DNA from: Escallonia rubra
Lineage: Eukaryota; Streptophyta; Magnoliopsida; Escalloniales; Escalloniaceae
Assembly (NCBI GenBank): GCA_033065855.1
Contig: JAVXUO010001572.1
Location: 186,001 to 250,000, forward strand
DNA: 64,000 nt
Direction: 5' to 3'
In this document: positions 1-10,650 of the stretch, piece by piece
How the letters are laid out: each line of letters opens with the position of its first letter
How positions within the stretch are numbered: the stretch's first letter is position 1
Notes under the pieces: model-generated
The model's database searches: none
What the model was told of the DNA's origin: nothing
What the model saw: only the letters and a program-made list of their open reading frames with translations
Position numbers and translations under genes: made by a program

Positions 1-1134
1 ACTATTATACGCGAGTTCTAATACCCTTATTTTTTTTAGGTTGCCAAACCAGTCAGGAATATGGCCTTCGAAACGGTTTTGGTTAATTCCAAAGTAAGTA
101 AGTAGCTCAAGGTTTGCGAGAGTCGACGGGAGGTGTCCACTAAAATTGTTGGAGGAAAGAACCAAAACAGTAATGTGGGTGAGATTACCGAGTGATTCAG
201 GAATCGGTCCTGAGAATTTGCATCCATACAAGTTCAAATAGCTCAATGACTTCAAATAGCCGACTGAATCAGGTATTTCACCAGAGAAACTCGTTTGAGG
301 TACAGACAAAATCTCTAGACTGTTATTACTGTTCCAGTTTAGCTTTGGAAACTTACCGGTGAGATCATTGTTGCCCTCCAGTACAAGTTTTTGCAATTTG
401 GGGAGGTGGAAAATGCCATCGGGTAGTTTTCCATGCAACCCAGTGAAGGAAAGACGGAGATCCGTAAAAGAGGAAGACAGATTCATGGGAAGCACAGCGG
501 AGATATTTACTTGGGAAAGACGAAGTTCACTTATTTGGGTTAAATTTTCAAGGAGTAGACTGAAAGTATGACTTCCAAGGCTAATTCCTCCATAATTACC
601 AGATAGATCAAGCGAAATCAGTTTGGATAGGTGCGATATTTCTCGCGGTATTTCGCCTACCAATACAGCATTAGAGAGGTTCAAGTGTGTCAAACTCGAA
701 AACCCGCCAAATCTATGCGAAATTCGGGAGAGAGAGAAATTATTAAGAGCAAGGTTGAGTTTCTGGAGGTAAGAAAGTTGGAAAAGGCTGGTGTTGGAAG
801 GGATGGTACCGTGAAGCTGGCTGCAGCTCAGGTCTAAACCAATCACATTGCCCTGCACCTCATCACACGTAACTCCATCCCATGTGCAGCAATCTGCACT
901 CTTGTCCCAAGACTTTGTCTTTGGATATGTAGACTTACCATTAAAATCACAATCTCTAGAGGCAGAAATGTTTATGTTGAAGCTTTGCTTAAACTGAAGC
1001 AATGCAAGTTTTTGCTCATAAGGGCACAAATGATAGTGGGGAGAGGAAGAGATATTTGATAAAGACAAAGCAAACTGATACCGCAAGTGCAGGATGATGA
1101 GGAGTAGTTGAGAATCCCACATTAGCTGCCTCAT
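1..1134 (-). CDS. LRR receptor-like protein RLP-A, N-terminal part (gene runs off the left edge)
   Basis: Cell-surface receptor-like protein of the Cf/Eix class; such proteins perceive apoplastic ligands and signal through partner kinases. The frame from the ATG at 1134 is open for 378 codons to the window edge with no stop; the 3' part lies outside. It shows a signal peptide (about residues 1-27, MRQLMWDSQLLLIILHL...), an N-terminal cap with CPYEQKLALLQFKQSF and the CCTWDGVTC motif, then regular 23-25-residue LRRs (LDLS..., LxGxIP, NLTHI). Start choice: the paralogue RLP-B begins at the same MRQLMW, and a frame upstream of this ATG has no better ATG. It is nearly identical to RLP-B over the first ~270 residues but has one extra LRR (about 97-168) and small indels in the N-cap. 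Ligand and in-window integrity beyond residue 378 are unknown. Confidence 0.88.
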   Translation of the reverse strand, partial: MRQLMWDSQLLLIILHLRYQFALSLSNISSSPHYHLCPYEQKLALLQFKQSFNINISASRDCDFNGKSTYPKTKSWDKSADCCTWDGVTCDEVQGNVIGLDLSCSQLHGTIPSNTSLFQLSYLQKLNLALNNFSLSRISHRFGGFSSLTHLNLSNAVLVGEIPREISHLSKLISLDLSGNYGGISLGSHTFSLLLENLTQISELRLSQVNISAVLPMNLSSSFTDLRLSFTGLHGKLPDGIFHLPKLQKLVLEGNNDLTGKFPKLNWNSNNSLEILSVPQTSFSGEIPDSVGYLKSLSYLNLYGCKFSGPIPESLGNLTHITVLVLSSNNFSGHLPSTLANLELLTYFGINQNRFEGHIPDWFGNLKKIRVLELAYNS

Positions 1135-3304
1135 GTTTCCTGCTCCAGATATACCCAAATAAAAAATTACTTGACGTCAAGCAAAATCTTAATTCAATTG
1201 CAATCGGTGCAATTTCTTGAAGCTTTAGTCTGGAAAAAAGCAAAGATTTTACTGAAACCTCAACAGGCAGAAGAAGAAAATCCAGTAACAAGAACTTGCA
1301 AACTCCACCCAATTTTTCCTCTGCAGTTGGTGTCCCTTCCATTTATTGAAGTGATGGAGCCGCGTGTGTCAAACTTTCCTTACGGGACCCAAACACCTGT
1401 CCCCTTTCGCAATGCTTTCATTTGGCGTGCTCAACGGTCAAAGGACCAATCCAAGGTGATTCACTGTTTGCGCTGTTGGGCAAACTCACTATTGATGGTA
1501 CGCTTGTGACACAACCGATGAACTGTGTGGGATCTTTTTTGCCCCTAAGTCCTGGAGACTTCTCTAAAAATAAAAAATGAAAAAGAAAAGAAAAGTAGAA
1601 AGTAGAACGATTGCGCGCCCTTAAATGACAAAAGAGAGAGCTTTCGATTGATAGAATGTTCATACACTAATGTTTCCAAGTCTGGAAACTAAACTTCCTA
1701 TCGATGGCAGCAAAAGCCTCTAAACTAAAGAAAAAGAAAGAAAAAGACTTTGTTTGATTGATGATTGTTGATTGATCTCCTCTGCTTTTTCTTTGACCCA
1801 CTATATATATTAGAGGCTTTGTAGAAAATAACTACAATTACAAGAAACTACCCCACCCACTTAGAAAATAATCACCCATTAATAAGTAATCAACCACACT
1901 TATCCCTTATCAATAGGGACACATTCGGAAGTTGGTTCTTCTCACATCTTTCTTGAATCTTCCATTATCTCTTCAGAAATAATAATCAAAAGTAAATGTC
2001 ATTTAGTGGCATTTAATCAAAGTGAATTCATTAGTGAAAAAAGATATTTTCTGGTGCAAACATTCACCCAGTGTTTTTTTAACACCATCTCATCGGTTAC
2101 GTGATGTGATGTCACAATTTCTACTTTTACGCAACAAAGTTTCAGGATTTAGTTTATATTTTCAACTGCACAATAATGCTTAACCATGGTTAGATTGATG
2201 CAAAGATTTAAATTTAAATGCTCTCCACTATTTATTCTATCACTCCACCAGATTCAGTTCTCTCTCTCCCGCGCCATCATCGACATCTCTGGCTACATCA
2301 CTCCACCATCACTAAAATTTCTTCTCTGTAGTGACAATTTCACATTCTCCACTGGTAGATTTTGAATTTGGTAGAGACTCATCGCATACTCTTGGGACTT
2401 GGGTATAGCTAATTCAAAGCTTGATAGATTTGATTATCGAGTTTGTTTTATGAAGATGAAAGAGCAAGAAGTGCTTAAATTTTGGTTGATGGGAATGGAT
2501 GAGTAAGTCTTTTGTTCATAAAGTCGTGGGAAACTGCGAGCGAGCGCGCGCGCACACACACAGCCTCCCCATTGTTGGTTACTTGGGTAAAGAAACTCTT
2601 ATTCGCTAACCCATTTACCGAAATTAGGAAAATATTTGAACCAATTGGTTTTGAATTTCTACCAAGCACAATCTGATTTGCAAAACTCTTCTCATGCACA
2701 TATGCTAAACATTTTTCTCTTTGGTTGACAATGTTACCACAACTAGCTAAAACCATGTGCTATGCACGAAAAATGAAATAGAACTATCATAAACTCTTGC
2801 GAAGTGAACTTTAAAAGAGTAAAAAATTTCAAATTCGCTAGGACACTTTATTGGATACCAATCACTAATTTTTCATTGCAAATACACTTTAAGATAAGTA
2901 AAATGCTAATTTAGACTTTTGCACTTATAGTAATTCTTGGTGATGCAACAGGAAGAATCCCCACTAAATATGACAATTACAAAAAAGTATGTATTTAGAT
3001 TCTCATAAAATAATTGAAAAAAATTTAGGCATCTCTTTGTAGTGGAATATAATTGGAAAAGAAATTACTTAGTCTTTGATGACATCAACTTCCTTAGATC
3101 ATTTTTCAGCCACGGAATAAAGTTTCGGCACAAAACTTTTAAATAGATAAAAAAAATTATTTTTATTTTTAGGTGAAAGAAAGAAAGAAAAGGTCGGTGA
3201 ATTTCTCTTTAATCTCCTTTTTTCTGGGAGAATCGAAAACAATTTCGACATGGAAAAGAGTCAGAACATTCTAAAACGTTTTTTGTTTTTTGTACAACTA
3301 ACCT
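1135..3304. other. Upstream spacer of RLP-A, duplicated beside RLP-B
   Basis: No gene is seen. The stretch aligns by eye with the spacer upstream of RLP-B (15717-17770), so it belongs to the tandem duplication unit. It should carry the RLP-A promoter. A TATA-like run on the minus strand lies at about 1801-1810 (TATATATAG), roughly 670 bp upstream of the ATG, inside a ~600-bp block (about 1465-2067) that is missing from the RLP-B copy. Around 2540-2564 is a short GC/CA alternating run. Confidence 0.6.
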
Positions 3305-3312
3305 ATCATAAC

Positions 3313-4728
3313 TAGGGTTGTATACGAACCGAATTCGAGCTGAACATAAGTGTGTTCGAATTCGGTTCATTTAAGCTTTGGCATGTTCGAGCTTGTTTGT
3401 CAAGAGCCAAAACATCAATGTCCGAACTCGGATCAAGTTCGTGACTCTGAAACTTGGGCATAACTCGTTTAACTCGTTTAATAATACGAGCCGAACTCGA
3501 GTTTGGAAACTCGGCTCGTGCTCGTGTTCAACTTCTAACCAAATCCCTAAATTTTCTCAAAAACTTCAAATCCTTCAGGCAATCAACTACAATGAATTAA
3601 AAATCAACTACTATGAATCAATTATAAAAAGATACAAGAAGGGATGCATAATAAAAAATACTAAAAAAAAGAAATCTTGATCGATGGTGATGAAACATAG
3701 ACAACGGATGATGCATTCCCCTTATGAATCAGCTCCCTCTATAAGTATTAAAGGTAGAGCCCTTGCTTTTGAAGCTTTGATCCCAATCGTTACCAAGCCC
3801 TCAATAGCTATCGACCTCTTTCTCCCCCTTCTATTCCTGTTAAATCGAAATCCGGCGATGGGGAGATGACGGTGACGACATGGTGTCTGTATGTGATGAG
3901 GGAGAAGGAGGACCGGAGAGACAGAAGGGGAGAGGGAGGGAAGGAGAGAGAGAGAGAGAGAGAGAGAGGGGGTGGCTATGTTCGATCTGTGAGACAGTTT
4001 TTGATTTTGATTTTGTCTTTGTGTATGTGTGTGGTTGTGACGAGGGAGGGGACGACACACCAAAGGAAGGCTATTTGTGACTTATGAGTGTTTAGGTTTA
4101 GGTTTTAGTTTATATAGTTAGGGTTTCTATGAGGTTGGGCTTCATATTTTGGGCTATAAGGGGTTGGGCTAATTGACTTTAGGGCTTGGCCTCCACTTGA
4201 TTTTGATTTTTAGCGAAAGGTAAAAAAAAGAAAAAAATCAAAATAAGATATTTTTTATCAAACCATGTATTTCGTAACCGATTAATTAGTAGTCTCATTC
4301 GAAATTGAAAATTTCATTTATGCGTACTCTTTCCTCGAGTTTGGCCAGTTAATAAAAACAAATTCCAGTTTTTTCATTAAGCAAAAATTGGGTTTCATAA
4401 ACATTTCAATGTCTTTTATTACATTGAAGAACAAGAGAAATAGACAGGAATAAAAATGGAGGGTCTTTTAGATTCCAGGTTTAAATTTTAACATATGGTT
4501 ATGTAAGTATTAATTCTTTGAATATATTATAATTAATTTATTATTTAGATGAGCTGTTCGCCAACATGTTTGGAAATATTTTGGAGTGTTCATGTTCAGC
4601 TCGTTTAATAAACGAGCTCTAAAAACTTGTTCATATTCGGTTCATATTATAGATGAACGAATGTGAACGAGTTTTATGGAGAACGAACTACGAGCCGTTC
4701 GTGAACTGCTCGGTTCATTTACAACCTA
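3313..4728. mobile_element. Non-autonomous hAT-like transposon with 8-bp target duplication
   Basis: The element begins TAGGGTTGTATACGAACCGA and ends with the reverse complement of TAGGTTGTAAATGAACCGAG, giving imperfect terminal inverted repeats. It is flanked by ATCATAAC (3305-3312) and ATCATGAC (4729-4736), an 8-bp duplication with one mismatch, as expected for hAT. The duplicated spacer near 17765-17790 preserves the empty site with a single ATCATAAC. Both subterminal zones are rich in GTTCG/CGAAC motifs, a usual hAT feature. No transposase is seen; the interior holds a GA microsatellite and a low-complexity open stretch not recognised as a gene. Confidence 0.8.
3944..3968. repeat. (GA)n microsatellite
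   Basis: Uninterrupted GA dinucleotide run inside the hAT-like element. The open frames across it are artefacts of the repeat. Confidence 0.9.
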
Positions 4729-4983
4729 ATCATGACAACTTTACTATCCATGTTTTAGCAGAAGAGTTGACCATTGTACTATTAGACTAATTCAACTTTG
4801 GTCACTAGACATTGATTTGTGTCAAAGTGACTGCTAAATTTTCAAATTTATTTCAACCTGGTCAGTTCGCTAGCTTCCATCAAATCAAGTCTGTTAATTT
4901 TAGGGGTAAAATTGTCATTTCTATGGTCCCCTTCTTCTTTCTTCTTCATTCTTCTTTCTTTTCCTCCCAAGTCCACCACCAAT

Positions 4984-5235
4984 GATGCACACACGCGCAC
5001 ACAAATGCGCACGCGCATGCACACTTACACACACTATCACATGCACACACATTGTCACACCCACACACACGCGCACACACAAATGCGTGCGCACGCACAC
5101 GTACATTCACATACATTGTCACCCCCCCACCCCACACGCACACTCCCACACACACAACACACATTGGTACACGCACACACAGGTATAGTGTGTCTTTTGT
5201 GTGTATGGTAGTGAGTGTGTGTGCGCGAGCGTGCG
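4984..5235. repeat. CA/TG-rich cryptic microsatellite
   Basis: Long (CA)n-like tract with ACGC interruptions in the left arm of the foldback element, passing into a (TG)n-like tract at 5195-5240. All open frames here translate to Thr/His or Cys/Val repeats and are not genes. Alternating purine-pyrimidine sequence of this kind can adopt Z-DNA. Confidence 0.8.
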
Positions 5236-8200
5236 TGCGTGCATGTAATGCCCCAGAAATTCGGAGCTCCGTCCCCACGAACTCCTGGGTCATTAACCTA
5301 CTAGATCACATCAAACCTGTCAGACCTGCTACTAACACATATTCCAAATCATCTAATTCAGCATCAACTAAGACTTCTCAAAAATACTGGATCACAATTG
5401 CTTAGCTTAAACTATTACAGCTTAGGTTCTTCGCAATTCAAATTTTCTAAGATCAAATACCAGTACCGACCCACGCAGGCGTCTTACTATACCGTAGTGA
5501 TGGGCTCATCAGAATCTCACTTAGTCTCTAACCCATCCCCGAACCATCTACTACTGATCATCACCTGCAGAAAGGAGTCAAACAAAGGGTGAGTTTTTGA
5601 GAGCTCAGTAAGGTCGTTCAAGGACCAACAAAATAATTACAAGACGATTCCAAGAATCCAACTGACGGAGATTTCCAGAATAATTCAAACGGTCACAACT
5701 CAATGATTTCCAAAAGAATAAAAAACTCATCAGAAATAGATACCAAAATGAACTAGAACAAACACGACGGATTCCAAAAACAATCAATAATAGATCATTT
5801 TTAGAGTCATCATTTCCAAAATACAATGAAGATTTTCCAAAGGATTTCAACAGAAGCACAAATCATTTCAGATAATACTTTTCAGACATTTCCGTAATAG
5901 TCACGGCAGTGTACAGAGCAGATAAAATAAAAAAATTAACGTTGATCCTGAGCGGTCGCGATGCCATTCTGGCAAAGCACAGAAGTGTACACATGCATGA
6001 TGTACCAGAATGATTACTAGTCCACTTGGGTACCAGCCTGCATTCCATGCAGGATTCAGACCAGCCTTATAACACCCGCCTCAGAACTAAACAGATAAAC
6101 CAGGTCAACATAGAATATCAACAATATCAATGAGCATTAACATAAGCTCAATCACCGAAATCAATTCAGATTCCAATAACAATAATCATAATGACACAAG
6201 TCAGCATTTGGAATTTTCAGAAGAAATCAGCATTTTCAGAAGAAAAATCACAGATAAACAACAAAAACGATTACGAATAATTATCGAGTTTTAAGCACAA
6301 CAATCCGGAAGAACGGATACAGACAATTGTCAAATCTTCTCAGCACATAATAACAGGCGAGCATCAAAAGATTTCTAAATAATCGATCCAGGTTCAATAT
6401 TAAGGTTTTCAGGACAAGAACATACTGATATCAATGCGTACTTCAGAATTCGACATTAATCGCTAGTAATTCAAAGGAGTACTTACAAATACAAGTTATC
6501 AAATAAGGGTTCGGACAAAAGTCCTTACCCAGGGGTCAGATAGAATCCCTTACCTAGATTCGCAGCTAAATTATCCTAACCGAAAAGTCTTTAGCTTTAA
6601 CCTAAACGGAATAATTAAATCGTCAGAATACAGCCTGCAGTACAATATTATAACTTAATACGGACTCACACATGCTCCTAAAATGAAACTGTCTCACCGC
6701 GTATGTAAAATTACCAAAATGCCCCTCTCAGACTTAAATCACCCAAACGGCCTTCCCATAACTAGAATCACTAAAATAAGCTTCCCATATGTGAATTTAT
6801 GCAAAAATAGGTCAAATTACCAAAATACCCTTTCGAGGTGGCAAATTACCAAAATTCCCCTGGGGGTTTCTGGCACTGGAAAAATCCCAAAAACATCTTA
6901 AAATTTTATTTTAAGCATCCTGATATCATTTCTGGCCTAGAAAGTATCTTAGAGAATTTTCATCCGAAAATCCCGAACTGGTGTCCGGATCGAGTGCTAA
7001 AAGGCCAGTTTCGCGAAAAATACCTATCGACCTCAAAATGGCCTGAAATTTTATAATATGAAACATATCAGTAGAATAAGGTTTCCATAAAATTTTCAGA
7101 TTAAAAATGTTTGGTTTGCTGTGCCAAATAATTCGATAGTTGTCTTTAATCGATACCCCAATTTAGCGCCATTTGCGGACCCCGAAAATTCTTGAATAAT
7201 TTCAGAGCGTAGGTCTTGTAAAAATATAAGGAGTTACTGTTTTATACTTTGCCTAATTTTGACACTAACTATTAATAAAAGTTTAGATTAAAAACTGATT
7301 AATTGATTTTCTAACTTTAGTGACAATTACGGTTACTATTCAAATCATACACCTACTAGTTCACCTTCTTACACACACATCTCTTTCAACCTTCCTCCCT
7401 GCTGAGACCAATTTCATACATACCCTTCACGAACTCACATGGGTACACTTCCAACACACTCCAAGACATTAAACTCTTATTACTCTATGCAAAACACATA
7501 CATTAACACCATCATACACTAAAAGTACACCCACACATACACCTGCGCATGAACACACACACACAGTTACGCACTCACTGACCACTCAATTCACCATTTA
7601 CCACCAACATAATTCCCCCCAGCTTCACGAACACATTAGTATACCATACCCACTTAAATTACACACCTAATCACCATGAACATCCCCCCACCCGAAACAA
7701 CTTTAACACAGCATATACATACACATCACACCTACACACACACACACTGAACGCACACAATAAACCCACACAACACCTTCTGAATTCAACACATGATGAG
7801 GGGTGAAGGATTACCCTTCGGAAAATCATCCCAATCTCTTTCTTTTTTAGCTTTCTCTGCCGAGTCCATTTTCTTCATCTCTTTGTTTTTTTTTCCACGC
7901 TCAGCTTCTGTCATTGTTTTGTTATTCCCTAAGTAATTAAATAATTCATTTACATTAGTCACCAAGCCAGGTGGCTGTTACATATAATCTGACTCCCAAA
8001 ATGTTGACACCTAAGTGCCATTTTCCAACAATTGTGATTTGGCCCCCAAAGTTTCCATATTTGAAAAATAACTCCCAAACTTCATATAATTGCATTTAAG
8101 CCCCAGAAACTTGCCTAATTTTTATTAATTAAATTATATGTCGCTAAAATGTACAATACCACTCATTTTACTATTTTCATCACCAAATATTAATTTACAA

Positions 8201-8694
8201 TTATGCCCTCAAAGTTTTTTTTCGAAATTACCTAAATACCCCCCAAAGTTTCAAAATTAAGTTTTTGTCCCAAAATTCTTTTAAGCTACGATATCCTACT
8301 AATACTCGAGCATTGCCCAAAATTAACGCCCGTTTATTTTTCGAAGCCCAGATGGTTATTTAACCGGCTCCCGAAGTTCTGGATATTACACTACATGCGT
8401 ATGTATGTGTTTCTATGTGTTTATGTGCGCGCGCGTATACATGACAGTGGGGGGAGGGGGACCGAAGAATTTGTGTGTGTCAATGTGTGTGAGAAGGAGA
8501 GGCAAAGAAGAAAGGGGGAAACAAAGAAAGAAGAGGGAAACAGAGAAATAAGAGGGTAGAAAAACAGATATACCCCTGACTAAATGGACTTAACAGGGAT
8601 AATTTGACGGAGTTAACTGATTGAAACGAATTTCAAATTTGGTGATCACTTTGATTCAAAACGATGTCCAACCACCAACCTTGCATTTGCCTAA

Positions 8695-8936
8695 GAACAA
8701 ACTTTGGCTCCTACCCGGGTTGTAGGGATCTTCCTTCAACCCCATGTATAGTGACAATTAATAGTCGCTAAATGTTTCAAGCGACTTTTCTTTTGACACT
8801 TTTAGCAACAATTATTAGCAACACTTTTTTAGCGTCACTAAATAAAAGTCACTAGAAACATTTAAAGACAATTGATTGTCGCTATATAAGGGGTAGGAGG
8901 AAGATTCCTCCAATCGGGGTAACAGCCAATTTTTTT
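8695..8936. mobile_element. Short MULE-type MITE nested in the right arm of the foldback element
   Basis: A 242-bp element flanked by an exact 11-bp duplication, CATTTGCCTAA, at 8684-8694 and 8937-8947. Its inner termini are inverted repeats of about 70 bp (TTGGCTCCTACCC... against TTGGCTGTTACCC...), both carrying a 'TAGTGACAATTAATAGTCGC'-like block. Nine-to-eleven-base duplications suit Mutator-like elements. It interrupts the outer inverted repeat, so it inserted later. Confidence 0.72.
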
Positions 8937-9834
8937 CATTTGCCTAATAGTACAGTGGTCAACCGAATAATTAACTCTTAGTAGAATTAACTGTCACTAT
9001 AAAGTCAAAATGATTGATGTCTATGACTTGATAGTAATTGTAAGATTTAAGTGTTATCAAAAGTGTCATCACTGCGATTTTGTGACAATTGTCTTCACCG
9101 CAAGAGGAGTTGAAGAGAATTAAATATGTTCTACTCTAATGTCTAAACCTACTTTCAGAAAATAATTTTTCGTAAGTTCGGTGTATCCATTGGATCAACT
9201 ATGTCGAAAACATTCTTGACATACATTTCAGACTTAATTTGAAAGTAAAGTACCATAAAACACAAAACAGAAATACTATTCATGCAAGGCAAAAGAAACT
9301 GTAAGTATATGATAACCTACAATTTATAGTTTCTATAAATATTTTCGTTCCTTTTAGAACCTTGAATCAAGTAATTTCGTAGTTGATGGCGTTATGTGAA
9401 TCAGTTTTGGTACTTAAAAGTTTCAGCAAAGTGACGACAAGTTCATCAAGCTACTTGAGCATTGGAATAAAGTTGATCTCTTTCGTAGGTGAAGACGTCA
9501 GAGGGGGATTTGAAAGGAGTGACGCACATAGTTTACTTTGACGTTGAGATTGTTGAAAAACCTACGCGTATGTTTGTTTATCTGAACCATTAGCCACAAT
9601 ACAAACTGTCAACTAAAGAACGTTTTCTAGAATTTCTCAGATAATTTCACGTGTCGTGTGCGCGTTGAACTTCAAAAAGGGTTATGCAGTGAAGACTGTG
9701 CTATTGTGTTTACTCTTCTTGACACTTTATTTTCGAATCTCATTATCCTCTACACATACATCTTATCAATGGAACTAGGATACAACCCTCTGTCACTCCC
9801 CAATTTCGGAGACACGCTAGCTTTAGGTCGGCAA

Positions 9835-10420
9835 TGTTGTGTATTCGGGTATCTTCACCCACGAGGTAACCCATTTGAATTGGGTCTCTTTAAGTCGCAT
9901 GGGGAGTTACCTAATTTGAATGGGGAATTGCTTCTTTATTGAAGTCTTATAAAATAAATAGAACTCTATTATCTTCTCAAATTTTTCAGCAAAAAAGCTA
10001 GAGAGAAAATTGAGAGCAACTATTTTGCGAGATCTTTGTTGGGTTTGTCAACTCAAACAGGTGACCATTATTAATTGTGATTCCTCAAATTTGGTGTGTA
10101 AATTCGAGAAACCATTGTATTGCACGTTGTTGATATAGTCAATTGGTTCGGAGTTTGGCCCGTGATTTTTCCCTTCTCATTGGAGGGTTTTCATGTTAAA
10201 TCTTTGTATTTTGTGGTTACTTGTTGTTATTTGAGATTGTATCATATTATTATAGGTTTGGCTTGCTTTGCATAATATAATATTATCATTGTTGATATTT
10301 TGTGGTTACTTGTTGTTATTTGAGATTGTATCATATTATTATAGGTTTGGCTTGCTTTGCATAATATAATATTATCATTGTTGATATTTAATTCACTGTG
10401 ACAACTGAGTTGGGGCAAAA
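9835..10420. mobile_element. LTR-like insertion (candidate copia-type solo LTR)
   Basis: A 586-bp insertion relative to the cyclophilin copy at ~20390, flanked by a 5-bp direct repeat GGCAA (9830-9834 and 10421-10425) present once at the empty site. It begins TGTTGTGT, and the inner text (transcribed-leader-like run, 'TTTTTCCC...GGAGGGTTTT' near 10165-10190) resembles plant copia LTRs. No primer-binding site or coding region is present and the right end is not a clean CA, so the solo-LTR call is tentative. Confidence 0.5.
10207..10384. repeat. Direct tandem duplication, 2 x 89 bp
   Basis: Two essentially identical 89-bp units (10207-10295 and 10296-10384) starting TATTTTGTGGTTACTTGTTG, inside the LTR-like insertion. 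Confidence 0.9.
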
Positions 10421-10650
10421 GGCAAATGATTACTTGTTGGCTAAAGTTATTTATCTTGGTAATGTTGGCATCGCCAAATGCTCTTTCCTAATACATGCAT
10501 AATTTGATATCACTTCGCTAGTACTGACAACAAACACAAAGAGAATTTTTTTTCAAGGTGTAACTTTTTTTTTTTTTTTTTGTGTTGGCTGGGCATTGGT
10601 TTCCTTTTGAGTTTACGTTATAACAGTATTAGAATGAACAAGTAGATGTT

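Larger units (their letters stand above)
4765..8964. mobile_element. Large foldback / MULE-like element with long imperfect terminal inverted repeats
   Basis: The left end (AGTTGACCATTGTACTATTA) is matched in reverse complement by the right end (GGTTGACCACTGTACTATTA). Similarity between the arms runs inward for several hundred bases (about 4765-5300 against 8340-8964, once a small nested MITE is removed), including a shared 'TTTGATTCAAAGTGATCACC'-like block, a pyrimidine tract, a CA-rich tract and a TGTAAT...CCAGAA.TTCGG block. The interior (5300-8340) has no convincing protein; no transposase domain was recognised. The equivalent spacer of RLP-B lacks the element. Clear target duplications were not found, so superfamily (MULE or foldback) is an inference from arm length. 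Confidence 0.6.
9385..10650 (+). pseudogene. Duplicated cyclophilin fragment with one orphan exon
   Basis: This stretch (apart from the insertion at 9835-10420) repeats 19945-20570 of the cyclophilin gene downstream. It includes one exon copy, 9489-9567, reading [21 protein letters not shown] then VEKPTR where the intact gene has GGKPMG. The acceptor AG (9487-9488) and donor GT (9568-9569) remain, but the exon's last base and the conserved Gly-Gly are changed. No exons 1-2 or 4-8 of a cyclophilin are found nearby, so it cannot make a rotamase and is a remnant of the segmental duplication. Confidence 0.82.

Noticed and set aside
1016..1342. 108-codon minus-strand frame over the start of RLP-A
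   Set aside because: It is a shifted frame over the RLP-A signal-peptide region; the LRR frame from 1134 is the coding one. The same shadow exists at 15598-15894 over RLP-B.
3722..4087. Arg/Ser/Glu-rich open frames on both strands
   Set aside because: They cross a GA microsatellite inside the hAT-like element and show no family signature.
4912..5405. Several open frames of Thr/His or Cys/Val repeats on both strands
   Set aside because: They are translations of a CA/TG microsatellite; all six frames stay open there for trivial reasons.
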